Source: Cryobacterium roopkundense (GTDB lineage: Bacteria > Actinomycetota > Actinomycetes > Actinomycetales > Microbacteriaceae). Taken from it: a stretch of DNA of 64,000 nucleotides. Both the position numbers and the translations under genes were made by a program. A model generated the notes under the pieces. That model did no database searches, had not been told where the DNA came from, and saw nothing but the letters and a program-made list of their open reading frames with translations. The stretch is taken from assembly GCF_014200405.1 (NCBI RefSeq), contig NZ_JACHBQ010000001.1, positions 2,108,001 to 2,172,000 on the forward strand, given 5' to 3'. Shown here piece after piece: positions 38,184 through 48,414 of this stretch (positions are counted from its first letter, which is position 1; each line of letters begins with the position of its first letter).

Positions 38184-39545
38184 CTACTTGGCGGCAGCGT
38201 CCTCGGTCGGTGCCGCTTCTACGGCCTCGGCCGCGGCATCCGTCGTCTCGGTCTCGTCCGCGGCACCGATGATCGGAGCGGTGAACTCGGCGAGGTCAAC
38301 GGGCTTGCCGTTGGAGTCGACGACCTCGGCCTTGCCCAGGGCGATGGCGAGGGCCTTGTTACGGGCAACCTCGGCCACCATCGACGGGATCTGACCGTTG
38401 GTGTTGAGCGTCTGCACGAACTCGCTCGGGTCCATTCCGTACTGGCTGGCGCCCTGGATCAGGTACTGCGTGAGCTCGTCCTGGCTCACCTTGACCTGCT
38501 CGGCTTCGGCGATCGTGTCGAGCAGGATCTGCTGACGGAACGTCTTCTCGCTGGCTTCGGTGACCTCGGCGCGGTGCACGTCGTCTTCGAGGCGGCTCTC
38601 GCCCTCGAGGTGACGGTTCACCTCGTCTTCGATGATCGCGGCGGGGAGCGGAACCTCGACGGACGCGAGGAGGCTCTCGATCAGACGCTCGCGCGCCTGG
38701 CCACCCTGGCCGAAGACCTTCGAGCGCTCAACCTGTGTCTTGAGGCTCTCGGTGAGCTCGGCGATGGTGTCGAACTCGCTGGCGATCTGGGCGAAGTCGT
38801 CGTCGGCGGCGGGAAGCTCTCGCTCCTTGACGGCGATGACGGTGATCGTGATCTCGGCGGTCTCACCCTCGTGGTCTCCGCCCATGAGGTCGGAGTTGAA
38901 GGTGGTGGTCTCGCCGGCGCTGAGGGAGTCAAGCGCCTCGTCGATGCCGGCGATCAAGTCGCCGGAGCCGACCTCGTAGGAGATGCCTGCCGCGGTGTCG
39001 ACCTCGGTGCCGTCAATGGCGGCAATCAGGTCGATCTGGGCGAAGTCGCCGGTCTTGGCGGGACGCTCGACGGTGATGAGCGTGCCGAAGCGGCTGCGCA
39101 GCTTGTCGAGTTCCTCGGCGACCTCGTCGTCGTTCACCTCGACGGCGTCAACCGTGAGCTTGATGCCGTCGTAGGACGGGATCTCGATCTCGGGGCGAAC
39201 ATCGACCTCGATGGCCAGCAGAAGGTCTCCGGAGAAGTCCTTGTCACTGGGCCATTCGACGATGTCGGCCTCTGGACGACCGAGGGGACGCAGCTTGTGC
39301 TCCTCGACGGCCGTGCGGTAGAAACCGTCGAGGCCCTCGTTGACGGCGTGCTCAAGCACGGCCGACTTACCGACGCGCTGGTCGATGATGGGCGGCGGAA
39401 CCTTGCCCTTGCGGAAACCGGGGATATTGATGTCCTCGGCAATGTGCCCGTAGGCGTGGGTGATGGCTGGCTTCAGCTCGTCGGGGCTCACCGTGATGGT
39501 GAGCTTCGCGCGCGTGGGGCTCAGTTTTTCGACCGTGGACTTCAC
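38184..39545 (-). CDS. tig: Trigger factor
   Basis: Ribosome-associated chaperone with peptidyl-prolyl isomerase domain. 453 residues from the GTG at 39545 ([19 protein letters not shown]), with GGAG upstream. The ribosome-docking signature is [19 protein letters not shown] near residue 42. An FKBP-type domain is at about 150-240, followed by helical arms and an acidic Ala/Glu-rich tail. Located next to the clpP genes as in most actinobacteria. Confidence 0.97.
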   Translation of the reverse strand: MKSTVEKLSPTRAKLTITVSPDELKPAITHAYGHIAEDINIPGFRKGKVPPPIIDQRVGKSAVLEHAVNEGLDGFYRTAVEEHKLRPLGRPEADIVEWPSDKDFSGDLLLAIEVDVRPEIEIPSYDGIKLTVDAVEVNDDEVAEELDKLRSRFGTLITVERPAKTGDFAQIDLIAAIDGTEVDTAAGISYEVGSGDLIAGIDEALDSLSAGETTTFNSDLMGGDHEGETAEITITVIAVKERELPAADDDFAQIASEFDTIAELTESLKTQVERSKVFGQGGQARERLIESLLASVEVPLPAAIIEDEVNRHLEGESRLEDDVHRAEVTEASEKTFRQQILLDTIAEAEQVKVSQDELTQYLIQGASQYGMDPSEFVQTLNTNGQIPSMVAEVARNKALAIALGKAEVVDSNGKPVDLAEFTAPIIGAADETETTDAAAEAVEAAPTEDAAAK

Positions 39546-39588
39546 TCGGGACTCTCCTGTGTATTGAAACGGTGTGCTGCGGGTAATG

Positions 39589-39662
39589 TCGGGGCGACAG
39601 GAATTGAACCTGCGACTTCTCGCCCCCAAAACGAGCGCTCTACCAAGCTGAGCTACGCCCCG
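39589..39662 (-). tRNA. tRNA-Pro (anticodon TGG)
   Basis: Full cloverleaf on the minus strand. The acceptor stem is CGGGGCG / CGCCCCG with discriminator A, and the D arm is GCTCAGCTTGGTAGAGC. The anticodon arm is CTCGT-TTTGGGG-GCGAG with anticodon TGG. The T arm is GCAGGTTCAATTCCTGT. No encoded CCA is seen. It lies 43 bp upstream of tig. Confidence 0.95.
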
Positions 39663-39828
39663 GATCCTGTTCGACCCGTTGGTACTGAAATGCTGGGGAA
39701 CCAAACTGCCCACAGGCAGATTGACCTCAGCCAGTCTAATGCACGGCTTTCGGCCGCATGCGCCCGCACTGGCATCCGCCACCCTGTTTCGTGTACTACG
39801 CTGTTCGAGTGCCCAACATTACGGGCCT

Positions 39829-39902
39829 GGGGATGTAGCTCAATGGTAGAGCCTCAGTTTTCCAAACTGATGGCGCGGGTTCGATTCCCGTCATCCCCTC
39901 CA
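39829..39902 (+). tRNA. tRNA-Gly (anticodon TCC)
   Basis: Acceptor stem GGGGATG / CATCCCC with discriminator T and encoded CCA (39900-39902). The D arm is GCTCAATGGTAGAGC, the anticodon arm TCAGT-TTTCCAA-ACTGA gives TCC, and the T arm is GCGGGTTCGATTCCCGT. It is divergent from tRNA-Pro; the 166 bp between them must hold both promoters. Confidence 0.96.
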
Positions 39903-39912
39903 CATTCCGCGG

Positions 39913-40770
39913 CTAGAAGAACGCGTCAGCTATGTTCAGCGCCGCCGGTGTCATCAACACGATGAACAGCACCGGCAGGATGCAGAAGATCAGCGGGAAC
40001 AGCACCTTCACGGGCACCTTCATAGCCTTCTCTTCGGCTGCCTGCCTGCGCTTGACGCGCATCTCCTGGGCCTGCACGCGCAGTACATCCGCGATGGCGA
40101 TTCCATAGGCATCCGCTTGCACAACCGATCGGGCGAACCGGCGCAGATCCGGTGACGACGTGCGACCGGCCAGCTCGTGGTAGGCATCCCGGCGGCTGAG
40201 TCCCATGCTCATGTCTTGCAGCGTGCGGATCAGCTCCCCCGCGAGGGGACCCCTGCCCGAGGTTCCCACCTTCGCCATCGCTGCCTCGAAGCCCAGGCCC
40301 GCCTCGACCGAGATGGTCATCTGATCCAGGGTGTCGGGAAGTTCGAGTTGGATCTTCTCCTGACGTTCCTGCGCCCTGCTGTACAGCAGGAGGTCGGGAA
40401 CGAAGAAGCACAGTGCCAGGAGGGCCGTGCCCAGCAGCAGGCGCACCGGCACGGGGTCTGCGGCGATCCACAGTCCCGCGAGCACCAGGCCCAGAACCGT
40501 GAGGATCGGCTTGACGAGGAGCATCCGTTCGATCGTCCACCCGACCGGCCGGCCCGCAAGGGCAAGCTGGCGTTCGAGAATATCGAGGTACGCGGGCGGG
40601 GCCAGCCTGCGAACCGCGAGTGCCAGCGTCTGGGTCATATTTCGCGGGACGTTACCCCCGGGAGCGGATGCTCTGAGCGGTCGCCCGGCGGCCACCAGGA
40701 TGCCGACCAGGGCACCCGTGCCACTGGACACGGCCGCGGCGGCCAGAAGAGCGAGTGCATACATCGACAT
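39913..40770 (-). CDS. tadC: Tad pilus inner-membrane platform protein TadC (type II secretion F family)
   Basis: 285 residues with about four helices. The T2SSF segment ELPDTLDQMTISVEAGLGFEAAM and the C-terminal pair of helices (VLFPLIFCILPVLFIVLMTPAAL) are typical. It forms the platform with TadB for Flp pilus extrusion. Last gene of the tad operon; it begins 4 bp after tadB ends. Confidence 0.92.
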   Translation of the reverse strand: MSMYALALLAAAAVSSGTGALVGILVAAGRPLRASAPGGNVPRNMTQTLALAVRRLAPPAYLDILERQLALAGRPVGWTIERMLLVKPILTVLGLVLAGLWIAADPVPVRLLLGTALLALCFFVPDLLLYSRAQERQEKIQLELPDTLDQMTISVEAGLGFEAAMAKVGTSGRGPLAGELIRTLQDMSMGLSRRDAYHELAGRTSSPDLRRFARSVVQADAYGIAIADVLRVQAQEMRVKRRQAAEEKAMKVPVKVLFPLIFCILPVLFIVLMTPAALNIADAFF

Positions 40771-40774
40771 ACTC

Positions 40775-41727
40775 CTAAAACTTGACTCTGACGGCGGCCA
40801 TCATCCACATCGACCCCACCGCCATCAGGACAACGGCGACCACGAGGGCGACATAACCCCAGATGCTCACGAAGAAGCCGGCGAAATAGGTCGGCTGCGC
40901 CAGGAGAAGAAATAAGAACACTCCGACGGGCAGCAGCAGAAGCACCCAAGCTGACATCTTCCCTTCCGCGCTGAGCGCACTCACCTGGCGCCGGATCTGG
41001 TTGCGCTCGCGGATGGTGCGGCCCACCTGATCGAACACGTCGGAGAGCCTTCCGCCCACCTCCCGGTTGATGGCAATCGCCTGGGCGACCCACTGAAAGT
41101 CCTCGTTGCGCATACGCACGGCGGTGGCTTCCAGCGCGTCGGTGAGGTCCCTGCCGAGCCGCGTCTCGTTCACGACTCGCGCGAATTCCTGGCTTGACGG
41201 CTCCTCGGCCTCATGGGATACAGCGTCGATCACGCGCAGCAGGCTGTGCCCTGAACGGAGTCCGCCCGCCAGGAACATGAGGGTGTCGTCCAACTGGTTG
41301 GCGAATCTGGCCCGGCGTCGGCTCGTGCGCACAGAAAGCAGCACGGAGGCCCCCACCGGGGACAGTGCGGCGAACACACCCATCAGCACCACGGTGGCGA
41401 CGACCCCCTGCGCAACCAGCATGCCACACCCGGCGAGAACCACGGCCGCACACAGCACCATCAGCATGAAGGAGGGCGGATTCATCCGAATATTCGCCTG
41501 TTCCAGGCGCGCCGCATCGAACGGGGTCGCGCGCCGACGGCTGATGACACCGTCGATCATGCTCACAGTGCGATCGGTCACGCGTGACAGCTGCGAGACG
41601 TGCACGGCGCCGACCGCGCGCCGTCTGGACAGCGACACCCGCGGTGCGGGTGGCCAGACGACAACGAAGACCACAACGAGCATGGCCAACAGAGCCAGCG
41701 CGTACCCCGCGTAGACGAGCATGTCGC

Positions 41728-41731
<4 letters not shown>
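40775..41731 (-). CDS. tadB: Tad pilus inner-membrane platform protein TadB (type II secretion F family)
   Basis: 318 residues. One N-terminal helix (YALALLAMLVVVFVVVWPP) is followed by two central and two C-terminal helices. The T2SSF core is QLDDTLMFLAGGLRSGHSLLRVIDAV, with EVGGRLSDVFDQVGRTIRERNQIRRQ near 230-255. Its start overlaps the tadA stop by 4 bp. Confidence 0.92.
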
Positions 41732-43211
<1,480 letters not shown>

Positions 43212-43215
<4 letters not shown>

Positions 43216-44054
43216 GGGCGGAACGTCCTCCTTTTCAGCAGACCGTGCGGGTTGACCGTGGGCCGGCCGACGCTCGGAAGCCCCCCGCACCGGGCGATGA
43301 GGGCGAGGAGCGCCCGTGCCGCCGGCGTTCGCGGGTTCGCCTCGATCACGGCGACACCGCGGTTCGTGCAGATCGCTACCGATCGCGACCGGGGAATGCT
43401 GACGTCCACGGCCATGCCGAGAGTGGCCTCCACGTCGACGCGCCCGATTCCGCTCTGGTTGTCGACGAGGTTCACGACGATATGGCGTGCGGGCGGCGTG
43501 ATTCCCAGGCTCGTCAGCACGCCCAGCTCGGTGCCGAGGGCGCGCACGCTCGGTACAGCCTGGGCGCACACGGCAACGCCATCCGTGGCCCCCTCTATCA
43601 TGGCCAATGTGTGCTCGCCCAGTCCCGGAGAGGTGTCCACGATGACGAATCGAAAGATCTCGCGCAGCTGGTCGATGAGGTGGGCCAGCTGCCGGCCCGT
43701 GACTCGGTCACCGTCGACGGGGGACGCGGCCCCGCATACTACGTAGAACCCGCCGGGGTGCAGGGTGAGCATCGTCTTGAGCAGCAGGGCATCCGCGGTG
43801 GGCGCCGGCCCGACCAGGTCCGGAAGGGTGTGGACCGGATGGAGGTCGAGCACGGTCGCCACATCGCCGAACTGCACGTCAGCGTCGACCAGCACGACAG
43901 CGAGCGGGGCGGCCCGGGCCAGGCCGACAGCGAGGTTCGCGGCGATCGTGCTCTTGCCCACGCCGCCCCGCGGCGAAAACACCGTGATCACGCGAGCGGA
44001 TGTCGGTGTGTCGCTCGGCGCCCCGGCGGTTTCGTTCAGGACGACGGTGCTCAC
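43212..44054 (-). CDS. CpaE/TadZ-like MinD/ParA family ATPase
   Basis: 280 residues. Deviant Walker A RGGVGKS at about 29-35 in VFSPRGGVGKSTIAANLAVGL, then VVLVDADVQFGDVATVLDL and VIVDTSPGLGEHT. There is no long N-terminal receiver domain, so it is the short form. It probably positions the tad machine at a cell site. It overlaps the CpaB-like gene by 4 bp upstream and tadA by 4 bp downstream. Confidence 0.88.
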
Positions 44055-44794
44055 GGGAAGACGACGCCACCGTCGACCGAGCGCGATCCGGTCTCGTCGG
44101 CTTCCTCTGGTTCCAGCGTGAGCCAGACACTACCGAACTGCTGACCCCAGACCAGGGTTTCCACGTCGGCGGTACTGCGGGCCAGGGTGACCATGAGGGT
44201 GGCGACCGGATCCGTCGACGTGGCCGAGGCATCCGCTTCGCTCGCCCCAGGCGTGACCGACGTTCCCGGCTGCACCCTAAGAACAAGCACCTTGTGGAAG
44301 ACCTGGCGCGTCACCGGCAGGTCCGTGCCGCTGCGGTCCACCGTGGCAGAGATCAGCACACCCACGGTGTCGCCGGCTACGATCTCGCCGCCGACCACGT
44401 TCTGCGCGGGGAGGGCAACTGTCACGGCCTGCATGCCCTGCGGCACCGGGACGCCGCCGCGCACGGTCCGGCTCGCCGGGTCGATGAACCGGCTCCCGAG
44501 CAGCTGCTCCCCCGGCATGAGGGCAACATCGCTCACGAGGCCGGTGAGGTCGGCCAGATCGCTCACCCGACCGGGCACGGCGGCAAGGGCTGGGATCTGC
44601 TTCACGGCCACGAGCTCGCCAAGGTCCGCGGCCGGTGTGCCCGCGGGGATCTCCGTCGTCACGACGAACGAGGGCACAAAGGCGGCACCGTCAGCGGCCC
44701 GGGCGTCGCCGCCGTTCACATAGCCGGTCAGGATGACCGCGCCGCCGAGGGCGATGACAATGGCAAGAAGGGCACCGAGGAGTCGGAATTTCAT
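44051..44794 (-). CDS. CpaB/RcpC-like SAF-domain protein
   Basis: 247 residues from the ATG at 44794 (MKFRLLGALLAIVIALGG). One N-terminal anchor helix precedes an exported SAF domain (VVTTEIPAGTPAADLGELV, GSRFIDPASRTVRGGVPVPQGMQAVTVAL), followed by VAGDTVGVLISATVD as in CpaB. Monoderms lack the secretin it pairs with in proteobacteria, so it may instead bind the wall or the pilus exit site (inference). Confidence 0.87.
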   Translation of the reverse strand: MKFRLLGALLAIVIALGGAVILTGYVNGGDARAADGAAFVPSFVVTTEIPAGTPAADLGELVAVKQIPALAAVPGRVSDLADLTGLVSDVALMPGEQLLGSRFIDPASRTVRGGVPVPQGMQAVTVALPAQNVVGGEIVAGDTVGVLISATVDRSGTDLPVTRQVFHKVLVLRVQPGTSVTPGASEADASATSTDPVATLMVTLARSTADVETLVWGQQFGSVWLTLEPEEADETGSRSVDGGVVFP

Positions 44795-44801
44795 TGTGGT
44801 C

Positions 44802-45767
44802 CTATTTCGTGAGGCGGATTGCGGATGCGCCGAGGTCGGGTCCATCCAGGTCGGTGATCGAGCCGTCGAGGGAAACCCAGTCCACGAAGAAGCCCTGCAC
44901 CCCCCGGCAGGACCCTGTGCAGCTCGGCGCCGATGGGTCGGCGTGGTATCGTCCGGAGGCACCGCCACCGGAGAAGTTCCACCCGGTGACAGTGAAGGCC
45001 GCGAACCCGTACACGTGGTACCAGGCGCCGGAGCCTGACCCGCCCGCGCCGTCGTAGACGGGGATCAGGATGGTCTGCCCCAGGAGGCCGGCAAGAGTCG
45101 AATCGCACGCGGCGAGATACTCGTTACCGGAGTCGGACGCGGTGCGTCCCACAGCGGAATCTACGAACATGCCACACTCACCCAGTGTGGGAACGAGCCA
45201 GCCGAAACCTCCGGGAACCGCCGCCCCCGACGGGGAGGTGCAGTTCGCCGTTGTGCCGAAGTCGAGAAGCACGCGGGCACCGCTGACATGACCGGGCACA
45301 TCGCAGACAGACAGCGCGAGGGGCAGCGCCACCCGGGCAGCCCCCGGATAGCCCCATTCCGCCGTGGCCGCGGCTCGAACGGACGAGGAATCGTGCCCGA
45401 TGAACGTGGCGAAGGGATGGCTGATGGTGGCGGCGCCAGTAGCCGCCACCCGCGTGCTCGTGGTGACGGTCACCGTGCGGGTTGCCGGAAAGGTCGGAGT
45501 GAGGGCGGTCGCTGCCCCGTCGTTCGCGTTCGCGTCGGCGTAACTCGACGCGATCGACGCCGCTTCGCCGCAGCCCACGCCCGCGCATTCCTGGGCGATC
45601 GCGAGGGCTGCGGCATCCGCGCCGTTCTGCAGCTGCGCCCGTTCAGCGTAGAGCGCGCCCACATCGAGAGCGATCGCCATGAAGCCGAGCAGCGGGATCA
45701 GCAGCAGGGCGAACATGACCGAGGACGAACCCTCGTCGCCGCGCAGGCGATGCATCACCCGCCGCAT
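44802..45767 (-). CDS. TadG-like pseudopilin/pilus-associated protein
   Basis: 321 residues from the ATG at 45767 (MRRVMHRLRGDEGSSSVMF). Prepilin-like N-terminus GDEGSSSVMFALLLIPLLGFMAIALDVG, then AERAQLQNGADAAALAIAQEC, the standard TadG/Tad_N motif. The exported part is large with at least six Cys, which probably form disulfides. It overlaps tadE by 13 bp and ends 7 bp before the cpaB-like gene. Confidence 0.88.
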   Translation of the reverse strand: MRRVMHRLRGDEGSSSVMFALLLIPLLGFMAIALDVGALYAERAQLQNGADAAALAIAQECAGVGCGEAASIASSYADANANDGAATALTPTFPATRTVTVTTSTRVAATGAATISHPFATFIGHDSSSVRAAATAEWGYPGAARVALPLALSVCDVPGHVSGARVLLDFGTTANCTSPSGAAVPGGFGWLVPTLGECGMFVDSAVGRTASDSGNEYLAACDSTLAGLLGQTILIPVYDGAGGSGSGAWYHVYGFAAFTVTGWNFSGGGASGRYHADPSAPSCTGSCRGVQGFFVDWVSLDGSITDLDGPDLGASAIRLTK

Positions 45768-46147
45768 CGCATGGCCCCCGTTCCGCTGAGTGTGAGGTTG
45801 GGGCCGAACCAGCCGGTCATGAGGGCCACGTCGTAGGTGATTCGAACGTGCACGGTGTCTCCGGCCGCGCAGGTGGGGCTGGGGGTGATTGCGATCTGTG
45901 CGCCCGTGATGGCGGGGGTGACGGAGGGGGCGGCGGCGCTCGCCGCGGCGCGGGCGACGGCGGGGCTTTTCTCGATCGCCATCACCCTGGCGCCTTCGCG
46001 CGCGGCGTTGGTGAGTGAGATCTGCACGTTGTAGAGCCGGCTGAATTCCATCAGTCCGAATACGAGCAGCAGCAGCACCGGCAGCACAAGCGCGAATTCG
46101 AGGGCGGCGGCGCCACCGTCGTCGCGCAGGCGTCGGAGACGCAGCAT
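45755..46147 (-). CDS. tadE: TadE family pseudopilin
   Basis: 130 residues. The N-terminus is DDGGAAALEFALVLPVLLLLVFGLMEFSRL, with the conserved Glu at position 5 of the processed form and a single helix, followed by NVQISLTNAAREGARVMA. It needs processing by a prepilin peptidase, which is not encoded in this window. Second gene of the locus, separated from flp by 88 bp that contain a strong hairpin. Confidence 0.92.
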   Translation of the reverse strand: MLRLRRLRDDGGAAALEFALVLPVLLLLVFGLMEFSRLYNVQISLTNAAREGARVMAIEKSPAVARAAASAAAPSVTPAITGAQIAITPSPTCAAGDTVHVRITYDVALMTGWFGPNLTLSGTGAMRCGG

Positions 46148-46180
46148 GGGGTGCCCTTCGGGTGGAGTGGAACGGCGGAA

Positions 46181-46208
46181 GGCAGCGACCGTTCTTGCGG
46201 TCGCTGCC
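46181..46208 (-). terminator. Intercistronic hairpin between flp and tadE
   Basis: Perfect 11-bp stem GGCAGCGACCG / CGGTCGCTGCC with a 6-base loop, 27 bp after the flp stop. No strong U-tract follows, so partial termination or 3'-end protection of the short flp mRNA is more likely than complete termination. Confidence 0.65.
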
Positions 46209-46235
46209 GTCCAACCGGGCAGAAATGCGGGTCGA

Positions 46236-46427
46236 CTAGGCCGTCGTCTTGATCTTGGTTCCGACGACGTCGAACATCGCGTCGAGGTTTGTGCCGATCA
46301 GCGCGACCGCGGCGATGATCACGACGGCGATGAGGGAAACCATGAGGCCGTATTCCACCGCGGTGGCGCCCTCGTCTTCCGTGCGCATGCTGTTGATGAG
46401 TGCCTGGGCCTTGGTGAAGAGCTTCAT
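46236..46427 (-). CDS. flp: Flp family type IVb pilin
   Basis: Major pilus subunit, 63 residues from the ATG at 46427 (MKLFTKAQALINSMRTEDEG). The prepilin peptidase site is G20/A21 in EDEGATAVEYGLMVSL, with the conserved Glu5 and Tyr6 of the mature pilin, followed by a single hydrophobic helix IAVVIIAAVALIG. First gene of the tad operon. Confidence 0.95.
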   Translation of the reverse strand: MKLFTKAQALINSMRTEDEGATAVEYGLMVSLIAVVIIAAVALIGTNLDAMFDVVGTKIKTTA

Positions 46428-46848
46428 GGTGCATTCCCGTTCTGTGTGGCGCCGGTAGTGGATGCCCGGTCGATAGGGAAAAGTTATGCCGCTCACGGAA
46501 TACAGCCGTAGTCCCACTATGGGTGCCAGTGGTTTTTTGGGATCTGCGCCTGATCAGCTGAGGTATATTCACCTGATCAATGGGAAAAAATCGCCTATTT
46601 TAGTGAGGCATTCTCGTATGCAATCTGAGGAATACTCGAGGGATCTCAACGCCCTGTTTTACTGGGATGCGGGGTGCTCCGGTCTCCGTGCTCATGGTCG
46701 CTCCCGGGCTGAACGATCGGCCCGCGTGGCGTGCCGGCCGCGCGCCCGTCAACTCTTCCCTGGTTCTACGGAGGTCACCTGGGGCGATTCTCGCGCCCTC
46801 TATACAGAACTGTCCACCCCCACAAGACGGGCGGCGGATCGCCGGCCG
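46428..46848. other. Non-coding region upstream of the tad operon
   Basis: 421 bases between the flp start and the end of the multicopper oxidase gene; no convincing gene. The part at about 46500-46650 is AT-richer than its surroundings. It holds a direct repeat CCTGATCA (46549-46556 and 46572-46579; the first copy is within the palindrome CTGATCAG) spaced 23 bp apart, which is about two helix turns. This is the likely regulatory region of the tad operon. The remainder near 46700-46848 shows nothing clear. Confidence 0.5.
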
Positions 46849-48414
46849 TCAGTGGCTGTGCGCCGTGTCGAAAACCCGGGGACCGCTCCCGATCGAGCCC
46901 GGTGCGCTCTGCGCCGCGGGCGGGCTGCCGGCCGTTTCGCCAGGCTCGACCACGACAAATTGACCCATCATGCCGGCGTCTTCGTGCGCGAGCATGTGGC
47001 AGTGGTACATGTATGGGAAGTCGGGATCGGTGTCGGAACCGAACTGCATGATGAGTTCATAGCGAGTGCCGGGCTCGAGGTAGATGGTGTCTTTCCATCC
47101 CGACAGTTCGGGAGGTGGCGGCCCACTTCCCACCCGCAAAATCTGGAACTGCACGGCGTGTACATGAAAGTTGTGCGGCATCGGCATCGTGTTCTCCACG
47201 GTCCAGACCTCTGTAGAGTCGGCCGTAATGGTCTCGTCAATGCGTCCCATATCCATCAGGCGGTTGTTGATGTTCATGCCGTTGAGTACGAAGGACCGTT
47301 GCTGGCTCGCGTCACTCTGAGCGAGCCTGTCTGCGGGCACCAGGGCGTCGGGCACGGTTCCGACGGCGGCGAGCGCATCTGCCGCGCGCAGCTCGAGAAC
47401 GTCGAGCGTGTCTGCGCCGGCATTCTGCTCGTTCACACGGGCCGAGAGACCGAGTTCCGGCGGGGTGGACTGAAGTGTCACGGTCTCTCCAGGCACCATG
47501 TTCACGAGAACCTCCGCCCGCTCCCCCGGTGACAGGCGGATGCCGTCCATCGGCGCAGGCGCCTCCAGCAGGCCGCCGTCGGTCGCGATCAGGTCGAAGG
47601 CACGGGAATCGTCGAAGCCGAAGTTGTAGACCCGCGAACTGGAGGCGTTGAGCAGCCGCAACCGCACAACATCCGTCGTCACGTCCTGGTACGGACCGAG
47701 CGTGCCGTTCACGAGCACCTGGTCGCCGAGCGGGCCGATGTAGCCGCGCACGTCGGTGGCGATTTGACCGGCGTCATCGAAGCGGCGGTCCTGAACCATG
47801 ACGGGGATGTCGTCAACTCCGTACTCGGCGGGCAGGTTCAGGGCCCGCTCCGCGTCGTCGTGCAGAATGATCATGCCGGCGAGCCCCATTTCCACCTGGT
47901 GCTCCGTCTCACCGTTGGCGTGCGGGTGATACCAGAGGGTGGCGGCGGGCTGCTCGATGGTGAAGTCGGGGTGCCAGCTGTCTCCGGGTGCCACGAGCTG
48001 GTGCGGGCCACCGTCCATGCGGGCCGGCAGGTGCATGCCGTGCCAGTGCACCGTGGTGGCCTCCGCGAGGTCATTGGTGACGTTTATCTGCACGTGCTCG
48101 CCCCGGTCGGCCACAATCGTGGGCCCCAGATAGCTCTGCCCGTACCCCCAGGTGTCAGTGTCGACTCCGCTGCTGAACTCAGTCGACCCGGCCTGGGCGG
48201 TGAGATCGAAGGAGCGGGTGCCATCGGCGTCGACGGTCGAGGGGGCGAGCGGAGGAATGAGCAGGGGGTTCGCGAAGTCCACCGTGCCGACGGTGTTCAT
48301 CACGCCGGCACCAGGGTCGCCGGCACACCCGGCCAGGGTCAGGGCGATCGCGGCCAGTCCGGCCACGGTGATGGCGGTCGATCGCGGGCGGCGCGTGCGA
48401 GCGTTCACCGTCAT
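46849..48414 (-). CDS. Multicopper oxidase, lipoprotein
   Basis: 521 residues from the ATG at 48414, which overlaps the amidohydrolase stop as ATGA. The signal peptide ends LTLAGC with C30 as lipidation site. All four copper motifs are present: HWHG (H123, H125), WYHPH (H163, H165), NFHVHAVQF and YHCHMLAHEDAGMMG. Three cupredoxin domains of the CotA/CueO/laccase type. It is an extracytoplasmic oxidase, possibly of Cu(I), Mn(II) or phenolics. No Met-rich insert typical of CueO is seen. Confidence 0.94.
   Translation of the reverse strand: MTVNARTRRPRSTAITVAGLAAIALTLAGCAGDPGAGVMNTVGTVDFANPLLIPPLAPSTVDADGTRSFDLTAQAGSTEFSSGVDTDTWGYGQSYLGPTIVADRGEHVQINVTNDLAEATTVHWHGMHLPARMDGGPHQLVAPGDSWHPDFTIEQPAATLWYHPHANGETEHQVEMGLAGMIILHDDAERALNLPAEYGVDDIPVMVQDRRFDDAGQIATDVRGYIGPLGDQVLVNGTLGPYQDVTTDVVRLRLLNASSSRVYNFGFDDSRAFDLIATDGGLLEAPAPMDGIRLSPGERAEVLVNMVPGETVTLQSTPPELGLSARVNEQNAGADTLDVLELRAADALAAVGTVPDALVPADRLAQSDASQQRSFVLNGMNINNRLMDMGRIDETITADSTEVWTVENTMPMPHNFHVHAVQFQILRVGSGPPPPELSGWKDTIYLEPGTRYELIMQFGSDTDPDFPYMYHCHMLAHEDAGMMGQFVVVEPGETAGSPPAAQSAPGSIGSGPRVFDTAHSH

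Noticed and set aside
38151..39965. 604-codon plus-strand open frame across tig and both tRNAs
   Set aside because: It covers two tRNA genes and the antisense of tig, so it cannot be a real gene.
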